A stretch of DNA of 64,000 bases from Nicotiana tabacum (taxonomy: Eukaryota; Streptophyta; Magnoliopsida; Solanales; Solanaceae), in assembly GCF_000715075.1 (NCBI RefSeq), contig NC_134094.1, forward strand, positions 77,358,838 to 77,422,837. Direction: 5' to 3'. The translations under genes were made by a program, and so were the position numbers. Position 1 is the first letter of the stretch. Each line of letters begins with the position of its first letter. The notes below the pieces were generated by a model. That model searched no databases. It saw only the letters and a program-made list of their open reading frames with translations, and was not told the DNA's origin. Shown here piece by piece: positions 31,366 through 44,005 of this stretch.

Positions 31366-34300
31366 TCAATACTCAGATGGAGAAATCACGTCATCAATCT
31401 TTAGAATCATCTTGACAACCTGAGTTGCAAGCAATATCTGTTGTTGCTTCCCAATTAGAGTCTCGAAGACATTTTGCTCACGCATGTCGTTTGTGCCAAC
31501 ATCATTGCAGTCTATTCCACAGCAGGGATTGTTCTCCTGCGTAAAAGATTTGAAGTTACAGGTTATAACAATTGTTTTGAAAACATCGGATACATACATG
31601 ACAGAAATGGGAAGAAGAACGTCTGAAACTTTTTTCTTTTTCTAACACTCAACAGCCTGGGACATGTCATAAGGTTATAAAAAAATTGTTCTAAAAACAT
31701 TGGATACATAGGACAGAAAATGGAAAGAACAGCTTCTGAAACTTTTTTCTTGTTCTTACTCAACAGCCTGGGATGTCATAGTATGACTCTTCAATATTGG
31801 ACTGGTTTAAATATTGATCCTAGGTACTAATAAGCTGGATTACCTTAATTTGCTGAGCCTTAACAGCAGATAGAGTTTCAATGGGCTGGAGACCACTGTT
31901 CTCAGCAAGTGCCATTGGGACAGAATCCAAAGCATCAGCAAATGCCCTGATCGCATACTGCAGAGAGAAGGATTGAGGCCTCAGCTAATGACAGTTAAAT
32001 ACAAAAGGCATATAAAGAAAAATTGAAAGAGAAAAAGTAACGCTACCTGCTCAACTCCTGGGTGTTTATCAGCAGCTGCTTCCACAGCAATTGAGCAAGA
32101 AATCTCTGCTGAACCACCACCATACACAATTGAATTGTTGCGAATTAGATTTCTAGCAACGCATAAAGCATCATGGATACTACGTTTTGTCTCCTCTATC
32201 ATCATCTTGTTGCCTGTACAAATGATCAAATAACAACTCAGGCATCCAAATTCATGATGGTTCTTGCCGTATGTAATGTCATTTCACATACTGCACCATA
32301 ATCTTTAGAACAAGAACCTCAAATTTGCATAGGTTAAAACACACTGCACCATGAACTCCACCCCGAACAAATGGCACCAACCTTGATGACAGCAAACTAT
32401 GCATACTTTTAGATTAATTCCCAGGTTAGATACACTTAGACCGGGGGGGGGGGGGGGGATTTTAATAAACCAATCTATCTTCTAGAAATTGTACCGTTCG
32501 TTTTGGTTTTGAAAAATAGAAAGGCCATAGAGTTTCAATTTTATTTTGGTTATCAATTTAAACCGTAGAAAACCAAACTGATCTATGTATTGCTTATCCT
32601 AAATAAGCACTTTTTGAGAAAATGCTATTCACTGAGCATTTAAAATGTGCTTTACTTTTTTGTTAAGACTTTTTTTGTGGTCATGGATTTGTTTATTAGG
32701 TATATTTTAAATGGCATGTCCAAGTTGACAAGTAATTACAAAAGCATGTTCGATTTTAACGAATGATTTTTCACTTTCATACAATGTAATGTTACGGGAA
32801 AAAGATTTTTTTTAAATGTTAAACCAAATCAAATCAAACCAATGACATTGCATACAGCAAGAACCATCTGATTTAAATATTATTCCCTCCGTCCCAATTT
32901 ATATAGCACTCCTTCCTTTTTATAGCCTGTTTGGGGAAGCTTCTCTTTGGCCAAAAGTGCTTTTTTTAAGCCAAAAGTGATTTTTTCCCAAACTAAGGTT
33001 TTGGCCAAGCTTTTAGAAGGACAAAAAGTGATTTTGAGTAAAAGCAGAAGCAGTTTTAGAGAAGCAAGAGAAACAGATTCTCCCTAAAAATATTTTTTTG
33101 AAAAGCACTTTTGAGAAAAATACACTTAGAAGCACTTTCTAAAAGCTTGGCCAAACACTAATTGTTGCTCAAAAGTACTTTTCAATTTAATTAACCAAGC
33201 ACAACCTAGTTCTCACCAAAAAGTACCTTTTTGAAAAGCACTTTGCCAAATAAGCTTATTTTACAAGCTTGGCCAAACAGGCTATAAGTTTATCCCAAAA
33301 AGGATGTCACTTTTCTGAATTTAGAAATAAGTTAATTTTAAAATTTTTGGTTTACCCTCAATGAGATGATTTCTAGCCACACAAATCTCAATGGCTTATT
33401 TTAGACCACAAGTTTCAAAAATCTTCTTTTCTTTCTTAAACTCCATGCCATGTCAAATGGTGCCACATAAATTGGGATACAAAGGGAGTATTTTGACTCG
33501 TTTGGTTTTTATTTCTCAGTCAATAGTGGTTTGGTTTTTCCTGTTTGGGTAAAGTCTGGACCATCTGAACCACGCAAACACTTAAATAGACTGACAGACC
33601 AAACTATTTCAACTCAGCACGAATTGAGTTGTCCTCAAACTCTTGAGGGGAAAAAATGCTTCAAAAGAGAATTAATGCTTGATTACCCTCAACAAAAAAT
33701 CTCCTTGAAATTACAAAGGCATTATTGAAAAGGTCATGACATTATGTACTGTCACCTAGATCCAAGGAGCATCAATATGTAGAGTTCAATAGTAAATGAT
33801 TAACTGTCACAATCCAATGAACATGCACAGACAGGGCAAGGGCAAAGTACAGAATATCCAAATACAAGTTATAATTGTGAATACAGATTAACAGCTAAAA
33901 AAATGACAAAAAACTACATGTAATTTCCATCAGCAGCAGAATGAACTAATAAGGCATTTCAGCAGCAACATTGATTAACAATTAAAAAAGAGATCAAAAT
34001 CCAACAAATGCAAATTTCCATCAATAGTAGAATGTACTAACAAGGCATTCTAGCAGGCAACCAACTTACCACCACGTATGAATATAGTTACTGCCCTTGA
34101 ATTTGCACAATGTTCAATGTATATCATTCTGTCCTTTGTAGTACCAAAAGACTTCTCCCGAACTATACCAGCCTGAACTTATAAAACATCATATTTAGCC
34201 GGTAGAGAGAAGTACAGATCCATAAGCACATGGAGTAACATTAGTAAAAATAGAAAGATTAATGAAATGAAAAGGCTCTCATGGAATACTTAGCAAGCTA

Positions 34301-37300
34301 TGAATGTCTGTTGTTCCTAGGTATTACTGGACGAGAAAGCCTTTCACAACATATTTGTGCATTTCATTAACAATATATGCAAAAGATGCATAACCTATCC
34401 ATAACCTTTAAGATAAGCCGGTTATTTGCTTTGAGAAAACTAACCAATCCTCTTTTTAACAACTTCCACACAAAACTTAGACCATACATGTCCACGTTGT
34501 TTCATAGATACATAATATACGTCCACAATTAGAGAAGAAAGAAAGGTGTCTAAAGGGGTGTACCTTGCCAAGTTTTTCAGGTGTCAACTCTTGAAACCTT
34601 GGTACTATTCTCCCACCTAATCAGATGCACAAATACCAAGAACATGCAATTAAAGTAGCAGATCCAACAGAAACACAGGAAGATGAAGGCATCATATCAA
34701 TAAGAAAAGTAGACACAAACCTGTGGCAATTGCTATTAGCTCCAATTCCACACCACCTACCCATCTAACAGCAGGCAAATTTCTATGCATTAACAAGTGA
34801 TTTGCTTCATCATCAAAACCCCACTGGCAGATAACTAATGTAGCACCAACATCCTGTTAGGTATTGGCACAGTTGTTAGACAAATGAAGCTCCATATAAG
34901 ATCAACTGCATGTAAAACCACATACTGAATAGGCCCTAAAACCTCACATCATAGATATCGCACCACCAAATGAAGGTCCTTTATATACGAGTCAATGATA
35001 ATTGTGAGCTAAACATTGGCATCGACTGCCTCTACTTGTTCATGCTAATAGCAGACCACACGGTAGGAGAAGGGGAGAACAGATATCTCTGCATTGCATT
35101 CTTAATTTAGTTTTGCATATGCGAAAAATGTCTGGAAACAACAAATTCCTTTGCTTAAAGAAATAAATGTATGTGTGAGAGAACTGAGAAGGGAATTGGT
35201 TTTGCAACATTATCACCTGAAAATTCAGGGAAAAAACTACAGTTTTAGCTGATCATAGACTTTACATTACTCCAATCCATCTATAAGGGCTAGGGCTAAG
35301 ACACATCCATTAAGCTTTTATTGCCCCAACCCTCCCATTTTCATTGCCTTATTGGAACAAAAAGAATAGGTTCAACTCTTTCTTCTTATTTTCCTGTAGA
35401 GAAGGTTTCTCAACCATCTATAACTCATATACAAATGCTGCAGATTTACCTTGCATTTCTGAACCATGTCATCAAAATACTTCTGCTCTTGTTGGCGTAA
35501 AGTTTGAAACTTTTCCACAGAATCAATGTCAACCTTATGCTTGGTCTTTGGCTTTGGAGGCTCAAAAGGACATGTCAGAATCGCAATTTTGGCATCCTCT
35601 ATTTGCTTTGGCATCTGTGGATGACTCATATCTTTGTCAACTACAATACCATAAATTAGCTCTGTGTCCTCTAGTTTTCCACCAACTTTTCCTTCAACTT
35701 TAATTAAGTCCAGGTTTACATCCTTCCTCTCTAAATCAGCAACTGCTAGAACTGCTTTAACAGCAATTTCAGCCATGCTACGCTTGCATCTATTCACACT
35801 GCAGTAAATCATTCATATCAAAACAAGTAAAATTTTGCTGCAGGGTTGTCAGCATTGTAATCAGTATCAGGAGTAGCAAATAGAATCCATGATGCATTTC
35901 CTGAATAAATTACAGGCCTGTCCGCAACGTGATAAAGTACAATTACACAACATATGAAATCCTTTTTTAATAAGGTCACAACATATGAAATCCTAACCAG
36001 ACACTGAAATTGACATGTCACTTACATCTTGGATGACAAAGTAGTCATGCAGGTTTGAATCAAAGGCTCAACATCATTCAGACCGAATTCAAACTTGTTT
36101 GCTACACGCTCCAAATGCTCAACTGCAATCCTTGAAGCCATTTCATACCCTTCTGCAACCCGTATAGGATGAATACCACGTTCTAACAACTTCTCTGCTT
36201 GTTCTAGAAGTGCCCCAGCCATGACAACAACTCCAGTGGTTCCATCACCAATTTCGTAATCTTGACTTCGTGACAACTCAACCATCAACTTTGCAATCTG
36301 ATTGTCAACATCCATCTGCTCCAAAATGGTTGCACCATCATTTGCTGACAATACAAATCTCCAATATTAGAAAATTCCAAAAAAAAAGTGATGAGATTTG
36401 TATGCATAGATTGGATGAAGAAAAAGAAGAGCTCAAAGTAGTGTCAACTATTCGTTCAAACTATTACTGCTCTTGCCAAACATGAGTAGATTATAACTAC
36501 TGTATAGAATAAAGGCACATCTCAAAGAAAGAAAAGAAACATGACCTCATCAAAAAGCTTAAAGAAGGGCCTCAAATGGCTTGCCTTTTGAATAAGGCAA
36601 AGCTCCAAGGAAAAATTACTGTGTGATGCCCTATGGTCCATCACAAAAACTACATTTCCAAGAACATTGATTAGAAAATCATAAGAAGCAGGGTCATTTT
36701 GAATTCCCAAACATGAGTAGATTATAACTACTGTATAGAATAAAGGCACATCTCAAAGAAAGAAAAGAAACATGACCTCATCAAAAAGCTTAAAGAAGGG
36801 CCTCAAATGGCTTGCCTTTTGAATAAGGCAAAGCTCCAAGGAAAAATTACTGTGTGATGCCCTATGGTCCATCACAAAAACTACATTTCCAAGAACATTG
36901 ATTAGAAAATCATAAGAAGCAGGGTCATTTTGAATTCTTATAGGGAAGGCATGCATGAGGCTAATAACAGTAAAGCCACACACACCCGTTCCCCCCCGTT
37001 TCCCCCACCCCAAACCCAACCGCACCCCACTCCAAGGAAAACAAAACAGACCCTCTTAATGGGGAACACAGGCAATAAACTATAACATAAACTGCTCTAA
37101 CAATAGACTCCAAAAGCAATAAATGGTATTGTTACTTCTCAAACATTATAATGTATCCTTCACAGTTGAACCTTGTAAGGAAATGAACAAGAATAGACAT
37201 AAGTAAAGATTTCCTCCCTTGACTGTTCACAATTCCCACATCAGAAATACTACTAATCTGTACAAACTAATATCACATCCTAAAACACTTAACAAAGCCA

Positions 37301-38427
37301 ACTCCCATGAATAAAATGTATCAAGGGTAAGTACTATTCACTTTGAATTCCTCTGAAAACCACAAGTAATTGCAGACACCCATACTGTTATACATCACAT
37401 CAAACAGATTAAATGGAATAGACAAAACTTAAACAAACAATGGAGGTCCCAACTGTAGGAGCATAATTAACTGGATGCTAGAACTCTATCTGGTCACAGT
37501 CAATATTCTACTAAGTTGATAAAAAAAATATTCTACTACGCCTAACTACTGAAAAAGAACTCATCAGCTCACTCATTGCAACCTCAGACGAAATTTCTCA
37601 GGATCAGTTATGCATCTACGACTAAATGAGATACACCTAACAGAATCAAATCTACTGATTTTACAGTTTCTCACATGTTATTCAGAATCTCAAGATTACA
37701 ACTAGCAAAGCAGAATCCACTTACTTAAAAATAAAACGTGTCAAAGTATGTTCTATCAGGATATCATTTTTGGTGTTTGATTACCAATGAATATTTTCCC
37801 AGGACACATTTTCCACCAAGATGTGGAAACTGACCTCCCTCGCTCATGCTCAAAATCATATTCCTTTCTGTATCCCAGCTCATACTCCATATCACTTGTG
37901 GCAACCATTGCTTAAACAATACAATGAATCTTTGAAGCTCAAAATTTTCATTAAAACACTATCCAATTCTTATCAATCCTTAACAAATATTTTTTCCTGA
38001 AAATATTTTCTGCTCACCGAGCAAACTTCCTGGAGAGCACTTTGCACGAAAGCATTTATCTACGGAAACATTCACCTCCATACCGAACACACCAAATAAC
38101 AAGTTCTAAAAAAATCAAATCAAAACCAAAAAGGACACCTTTTTTAAACCGTAAATCTCAAAAGTAGTAATACGGAGCTAGAATAAGGTAAATCAAACTT
38201 GAATGAATAGTATGGAATAAGAATATACTGATGGTGACATCGCCGTCGGGGCTCTGAAGCATCTTATCCATGCCTTTAGGACCCAATGAGGTACGCAGGA
38301 TACGCGCAACAGCTTTTCCGGCGGAAATGTTGGCCTTTTGAGCATCGAGGCCTCTTAATCTGGTTTTCTGTTCTTGCTCCCTTAATATTATGAACGGCCT
38401 TCCGAATTCATCGAAAGCTAAAGCCAT
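31366..38427 (-). CDS. CCT5: T-complex protein 1 subunit epsilon (CCT5), 9 exons, 535 aa
   Basis: Minus-strand exons deduced: 38427-38229, 36344-36026, 35798-35450, 34853-34721, 34616-34564, 34172-34070, 32213-32047, 31957-31844 and 31536-31366. All introns are GT-AG and the joined frame is open, ending in TGA at 31368-31366. CCT5 is one of eight subunits of the cytosolic group II chaperonin (TRiC/CCT), which folds actin, tubulin and other proteins using ATP. Group II motifs are present: [11 protein letters not shown] (48-57), TNDGATIL (67-74), GDGTTG (99-104, with the catalytic-type Asp100) and YGGGSAE (416-422). The start [13 protein letters not shown] and the 535-aa length match plant CCT5. 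Intron 1 (1.9 kb) has a perfect 231-bp duplication, intron 6 nested MITEs, and intron 8 a 112-bp duplication. Nothing suggests loss of function. Confidence 0.96.
31561..31790. repeat. 112-bp imperfect tandem duplication in CCT5 intron 8
   Basis: GGTTATAA begins at 31561 and again at 31673. Both copies continue through GGATACATA, CTGAAACTTTTTTCT and CAACAGCCTGGGA with small differences. It lies between exons 8 and 9. Confidence 0.75.
32443..32458. repeat. homopolymer run of 16 G in CCT5 intron 6
   Basis: Sixteen G in a row on the plus strand, which is C in the CCT5 transcript. Length is unreliable in most sequencing methods. Confidence 0.9.
32883..33488. mobile_element. Stowaway-type MITE in CCT5 intron 6, interrupted by another element
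   Basis: Left end TTCCCTCCGTCCCAATTTAT and right end ATAAATTGGGATACAAAGGG are the well-known Stowaway termini. TA flanks both sides (32881-32882, 33489-33490). The interior is split by the inverted-repeat element at 32921-33286. Confidence 0.85.
32921..33286. mobile_element. inverted-repeat MITE nested in the Stowaway element
   Basis: Starts TATAGCCTGTTTGG and ends CCAAACAGGCTATA. Further in, AAGCTT, CAAAAGTG and AAAGCACTT words recur on both sides. The flanking TATA is palindromic, so the target duplication cannot be defined. Removing it restores a continuous Stowaway interior. Confidence 0.75.
36476..36937. repeat. perfect 231-bp tandem duplication in CCT5 intron 1
   Basis: The unit starts CCAAACATGAGTAG and ends CATTTTGAATTC. 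Copy 1 is 36476-36706 and copy 2 is 36707-36937. I compared them base by base and found no difference. Identical short reading frames on both copies are shadows of this repeat. Confidence 0.92.
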
Positions 38428-38540
38428 TGTTTCCGGTGACCTGCTCTCCGGTCAGATCGGATACTGAAAATCTCTGGCGACGATGACAGAAAGAGAGTTT
38501 CGCGATGAATCTAGAAGGGTTTCAGAACCCTAGCTGCGAT

Positions 38541-38549
38541 AAACCCTAA
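38541..38549 (-). promoter_or_regulatory. telo-box motif (AAACCCTAA) in the CCT5 leader/promoter
   Basis: AAACCCTAA at 38541-38549 (plus-strand reading), with another ACCCTA at 38528-38533. Telo-boxes are common near the start of plant genes for protein synthesis and folding. Confidence 0.5.
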
Positions 38550-38566
38550 ACATGAAAATACTCCCG

Positions 38567-38574
38567 CTTTTATA
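38567..38574 (-). promoter_or_regulatory. TATA box of CCT5
   Basis: TATAAAAG on the minus strand, about 140 bases before the ATG at 38427, predicting transcription start near 38540. Confidence 0.55.
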
Positions 38575-38599
38575 CACATGCCCCGTTTCTCAAATATAG

Positions 38600-41380
38600 A
38601 GTCGGGTCGGGTGAGCTTAGTATATTTTTAAAAAAACGAAAATGTGAATTTTGAAATAGTCTCTCAAATATATTATACTGAATAGGGAATTTGCCGCGCG
38701 AATGGAAAAATGCCATTAAATCTAGAAATGATAGTTTCATAAATTTACTCTAAAAGATATAATATTTTTCAAGTATATAAATAAAAAGGAAGTGATGATT
38801 ACTTTGTCTGAGGTGTAATTATTGTTGTTATTGTATATGAATAAGAATTAATTCTATATATCAATAGATCACAATATAAATGTTTTTAGTAGAATCAGAG
38901 TTTAACAGCTTGTTTTGATGGTTGTTACACATCATTCATAATGTATCGTATTGTATTGTATTGTATAGTTTGATGAATACAATATTTGGATAGATTTTAT
39001 CGTTTGTCGTTAAAAAGAGTTTTAAGATATTTCTTCATATATTTTGTGTTTGGATAGGTGAACCACTATCCTCTTAGCCTATTTCAAAAGCATGTACCTA
39101 ATAACTTGTTTTTTATTTTTGTTTTACTTTCATTAGATAAAGAACTTTTATTTAATGAACTTTTCTTCTATTCAAGTTTAAAAAAATGAAAAAAATGCAT
39201 TAAACAAAAAACAGGGGAGAAAAAAAAAATTGTTTTCCTTTCCTTTTAAATTTTCCCTTTCATTGCTCTTCTTTTTCTTTATATCATATTACTTAATATC
39301 CCTATCAATTTTCATCATCTAAATGAATTCCTATTACCAACTTTCCTCTTTATTCTATGTGATTATCTTTTCCTTTTCTTTCTCCTTCCTTCTGCTAGTC
39401 TGCTACTTGTTATATTAATTTTCCTCTTTCTTTTTTTCCACCAAGCAGTGAAAGTTTATAAGAAGAAGAAAAGCAAAAGAAAACCAGGAGATTAAAGATA
39501 ATGGAGTCACAAAACATACTAAAGGGATACAACCAACTCATAGAAAGGAAGAAGTTAGCTATTGATGTTTATACTACGACTCTTCATTATCCTCACCTAC
39601 TATATCTTTATTGTGCTCACAACTTACTTGCCTTCATTGTTATAATTGTAATAATATACAATACAAAGGGAAAAGAGAACCAATTAATGATATAAAAAGA
39701 AGAAAAAGGAAAATAGAAGTTAACTATTTGGTCTTAGAGAAGAAACTTATGATTGACATACCATTTTTTTTAGGATTTGGCTCTTTTGAAGATGTCAAAG
39801 CCCTATAGTCATTCATACTCTGGTTGGCATAATAACATATTGTATATATCATATTCCCTCACCATCTTATCGAAGAAGCTAATTAATGGTAAAAAAAGAT
39901 ATTTGCTCCAAATCCATGAAATCAAATTTTGTGAACTTCTTATGTAATTTCACTCGTCTTTCTTTTACCTTTTTCTGTTTTTTCTTCCTTTTTCCTAATC
40001 TTCTTTCCTTTCTCACTTATTCCTAATTCATTCATTTTTTTCAGAAGGAATGTTTATTAATGTTTTCTTTCTTCTCTAACTTTCCATAACCAATAACCTT
40101 TTCACTCTAAAATCACTTCTTCCATCTTATGTACCACCCGCAATATACATGATTTTCCATAATCTCAAAAAAAAACTATTTATTTGTTTTGAAAACTAAG
40201 TTTTTCCTATCAATTCAATACACACAATATCTTCAAAAAGTGAAGAGAAGCTACAACATCAACAAAAAATTTAAGTTTCGGTCTCATTGACAACTGGACA
40301 GTCTAGGGAGTTTATTATTTGGTTCATTTTCCTTGAAGATATATAAATTATCTGGCAACGATTATCTCAAAATAGCTTCAACACTTACTATTATTGATAT
40401 AGTTTTTGGTCCTAGCAATTAACAAATAAATATGCCTACGCTCTTCAGTAAAATATATGAAAGACATCAAAGTATCTAAGCCATTTACATAAAATTGAGG
40501 AAATGAGAAGTATAAGTTATTTATTAACATAGAACATAATTGACATAAAAACTATATGGAATAATACCTTTAGAAACTTGCTTTCAACTTAAGAACAGAA
40601 AAACAGAGGAACTAACCTGGCATAAAAAATACATTGAATTAGTCTCTCTAAGCAACTTGTCACCTTCCTATCATGTTAGTATGAATAAATAATGAGAAAG
40701 CAACACGAATATTTCTACAGGTAAAAATAACAACAGGGAAATCTCTAAAGCTTTGTCTGATACAAGTCTTCTGGTCCATTTGCGTATACTTGTAATTTTT
40801 GCTCATTACTACTTGAAATTAATCTCAACCATCTTTCTGTTCACCGCATATTGGACCTCTGGATTATGAGATATATATTGAATACAAATTCCCAACAGCA
40901 ACAACTGCCACAAAAGTGAAAACCACTCACACATAATCTGTAAACTTTAGTAGAAGTCATTGATGTGACTGCCATAATCTTCTCGAATTTCTTGTTGATG
41001 GCCATTGAAGTTGCTTTTCGATCGTCATCAGAAGTAAAACGGGAACAAACTTTTTCAGTAAAAATAATTAAAAAGGAGAGAATATAAAAATTTTGTCAAA
41101 GAAAAAATAATAAAAAGTATAACAGATAATTGAAAAGGGTCTTGGAGAAGTGAGAGTGAAAAAGTGGAAGAAAGAAGAATCGTATTGTTTAACAAAGTGG
41201 GAAGCGTCGAAAACCAAGGGAAAAGAAGTATAAACGGAAGAGACGTGACTATTGAGTTTTTTATTTTATTTTAAAACTATTTGACGCACAACACATAAAT
41301 CAAGGAAATAGCCAAAAATAGGAAAATAGATAAATCCTAACTCTGAAGTATAGAAGGTGCCATGTAATGTTTGAGTGGCC

Positions 41381-41452
<72 letters not shown>

Positions 41453-41648
41453 AAAATTTTGCTAAATGTGAGCATTTTTAGCCGCCGTCAAATATTTAAT
41501 GAATTTCAAGGGTTAATTAATTTAAAAAAATTTAAAAGTAAAAAAAAATTAAAGGTTGAGTTTTTGCATTTTATGTTATATTTCATCTATTTTCTGGCAT
41601 CTATTGTAGCTTTTGAGGCGTAGTTATTGTAATTTCTATAGCTTTTAT
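38600..41648. other. AT-rich intergenic region upstream of CCT5
   Basis: About 3 kb with pyrimidine-rich and poly-A/T stretches. The TGTATCGTATTGTATTGTAT run near 38943 resembles one end of a known plant MITE type, but I could not place the other end. ORFs here (for example 39501-39695) have no recognisable domain. Confidence 0.4.
41385..41448. repeat. compound microsatellite (TA)18(GA)14
   Basis: Eighteen TA units (41385-41420) run directly into fourteen GA units (41421-41448). Confidence 0.95.
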
Positions 41649-42321
41649 TGTATTGGTAAAAATCGGTCTCACCACGTGGTATGACAAAATAATCACACGT
41701 GACGGGAGCGGTTCGGGATCCATAAGCTCGAAGGCCAAAATCGCAATAACAGTAGAGTCATAGCCAGGATTGTCCATCTAAATTCGGAGCAAGAGCAATC
41801 GGAAGAGCTTGTACCCAAAATAGATTATACACCTTCAGTGTCAAACTTTATTGTGCCTGAAATCTTCCGGAGATCATGGCCCACGTCTATTACGCTATCA
41901 CAGTCATCGCCAGCATGGATTTTGCCTTCTCACTAACTACTTACACGATGTAGGGCTAGAAATTTTGAATGCCACATCCTACTTAGGCTATAGATACCTT
42001 ACCTTACTCACTTCAAAATATCACATCCCACTTCCGCTAGAAATACTTTACCTTACTCACTTATAATACACACCTTATAACACACAACACATTGCTTACT
42101 GTTTATTCTACATACATCTTGATTATTTCTTTCAAGGATTCTTGTACACTCCAATATAGCCATATCAGAGGCCAACACTCAATAATAATTCTTTTATTTC
42201 AATCTCTATTTTGTTTATTCATCATTATTGTCCGTTATTTTATTATATATACTTTGGATTATTCTGTTTGCTAGTGGCCTTAGCATAATTATTTTTTTAA
42301 AATTAGTTTTTGGGTTAAACA
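41649..42321 (+). mobile_element. Tat-type 5' LTR
   Basis: Starts TGTATTGGTAAAAATCGG and ends TTTGGGTTAAACA, directly before a Tat/Ogre-like primer binding region GTTTGGTGCCCACCG. About 673 bp. The start is inferred from similarity to the LTR at 5217. It opens the plus-strand element that continues with gag. Confidence 0.65.
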
Positions 42322-42341
42322 GTTTGGTGCCCACCGTAGAG
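42322..42341 (+). other. primer binding region of the Tat-type element
   Basis: GTTTGGTGCCCACCGTAGAG follows the LTR end, a degraded form of the GGCGCCCACCGTGGGG signature common in this lineage. I do not assign the tRNA. Confidence 0.65.
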
Positions 42342-42429
42342 CCCTTGAGCATTTGATCCAAAGTCATAATGCTTCTTTTTAATTTTTCTACTATTCTCGC
42401 TTGCTCGTTGCCTATTCAAGAAAAACACC

Positions 42430-44005
42430 ATGTATAGAGTCAATAATCAGGATGTGACCCCGGTGGTCCAGCTTTTAGAACAAACTAGAGGATCATGAAC
42501 TCCAAATGATCAATCTTTCGGAATATCGCCATCCAATTCAAGGGAGAATTTTCTAGCAAGATCCACTAGTAGGGGTGATGACGATGCACGTTAGAGGCGA
42601 CAGTGAAAGATTTTATGACGCAACAACAATAATTGAATGCTCAGATCAGATAGGCATTAAGGGTTCTTACAAGTGGCGCTACGGTAGCAATACCAACCCC
42701 GCCTCCAAGGGTGCATGTCGACATAGAAACACCCAATTTCAAACTAAGGAATATGGGAATGAGGGGACTTCCGAATAACACTTAAGTCACGGGCTCATGT
42801 ACGACCGAAAATTCTGAATTACAAAATTTCTACCTTACAACAACATGTCAAGGAGCAGAACGAGCGGATCAAATAGATCCTAGGAGTTCCACCTGTCATC
42901 AAAGGAATTGACACAAACAAATACCCTCAGTAACTATATTAGCCGAGTGTTGCCCCTTTACCTGTCCCAAAGAAGTTTGAAATGTCGGATATTTCCAAAT
43001 ATGACGAAACTTCAGATCCACATGACCACATCATGGCCTATACAACCGAATCAAAGGGAGTGGTCTCACGAAAGAAGAAATTGAGTATGTACTCGTCAAG
43101 AAATTGGAAAAGACCTACACCAAAGGATCCCTAACTTGGTACTCCCATCTACCTGAAAATTCTATTGGTTCCTTTGTTGAACTTGCATATACTTTCAGAA
43201 AAGCACACTCCGGAGGACAGTAGGTAGAAATACGAATGGAGGATATTTTAAAATTCAACAAGAAAACACAGAACTGCTCTGGGATTTTATACAGCGATAC
43301 CAAAGGGAAAGGATATTGCTCCCCACCGTGCCAGACAACTGGGCAGGCATTACCTTTACAATAAACCTGAATGATAAAAGTTTGGAAGCTATTAGGAGGC
43401 CCAAAGATAATCTTCAGGAATTCTCACTCAAGACATGGAACGACGTGTACCACAAATATAGCACTAAGCTTCGAATAGAAGATGATATCTCAACGCTATC
43501 CAGATTCAAGAAAACAAAAGATACAAGGGGATACAACAATCGTCCAAAAACGGTCCGTAAACGAGAAGATGCTAGATACCGAGACTCCAAGGTCAGGTAC
43601 GAACCTTATTCCAAGCCTTCGCGTCGAAAAAATGACCTGAGGCAAAGGCCGATTCGGGATAATAGAAACTCTAGGCGAATGAATGATGTAATACCACATC
43701 GAGCAGGGAAAGAACCGAAAGCATCAAAAGTCAGTGATTACCACCTCTAGCCAAAGCTTGATGATTACAACTTCAACATTAATATATCTGAGTTAGTGGC
43801 AGAGTAAGAAATCCTAGTGCGAGTTCCACAATGATCATGGTCATAAGACCATTGACTGTAAAGTCTTTCAAAACAAAATAAATCATCTTCTCAAATAAGG
43901 ATATTCCACTAAACTCTTTAGCAAGAAAGGGAAGCAATCCTACATGAAGAACAAAAGTAAGGAGGAGCCGCCTCGGGTCCCGTCAATGTTATATTTGGAG
44001 GAAAA
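42430..44005 (+). pseudogene. Tat-type gag, degraded
   Basis: ATG at 42430 sits 109 bases after the LTR. Frameshifts and stops interrupt the reading. Capsid-like segments are clear: MSDISKYDETSDPHDHI near 42985, a PDNWAGITFTINLN segment near 43330, and a Lys/Arg-rich part (43500-43740). A zinc-knuckle-like CEFHNDHGHKTIDC lies near 43820-43860. The last recognisable part is followed at about 44005 by antisense Tekay-like sequence, so the element is cut by an insertion. Gag forms the virus-like particle in such elements; this copy cannot. Confidence 0.8.

Noticed and set aside
35344..35703. 119-codon plus-strand ORF opposite CCT5
   Set aside because: It is the antisense shadow of CCT5 exon 3; the minus strand gives the conserved chaperonin sequence.
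36522..37025. Two near-identical minus-strand ORFs, like a tandem small-gene pair
   Set aside because: They lie in CCT5 intron 1 and come from the 231-bp duplication.
39501..39808. Two short ORFs upstream of CCT5
   Set aside because: AT-rich, low-complexity Lys/Ile-rich translations without domain or conserved context.
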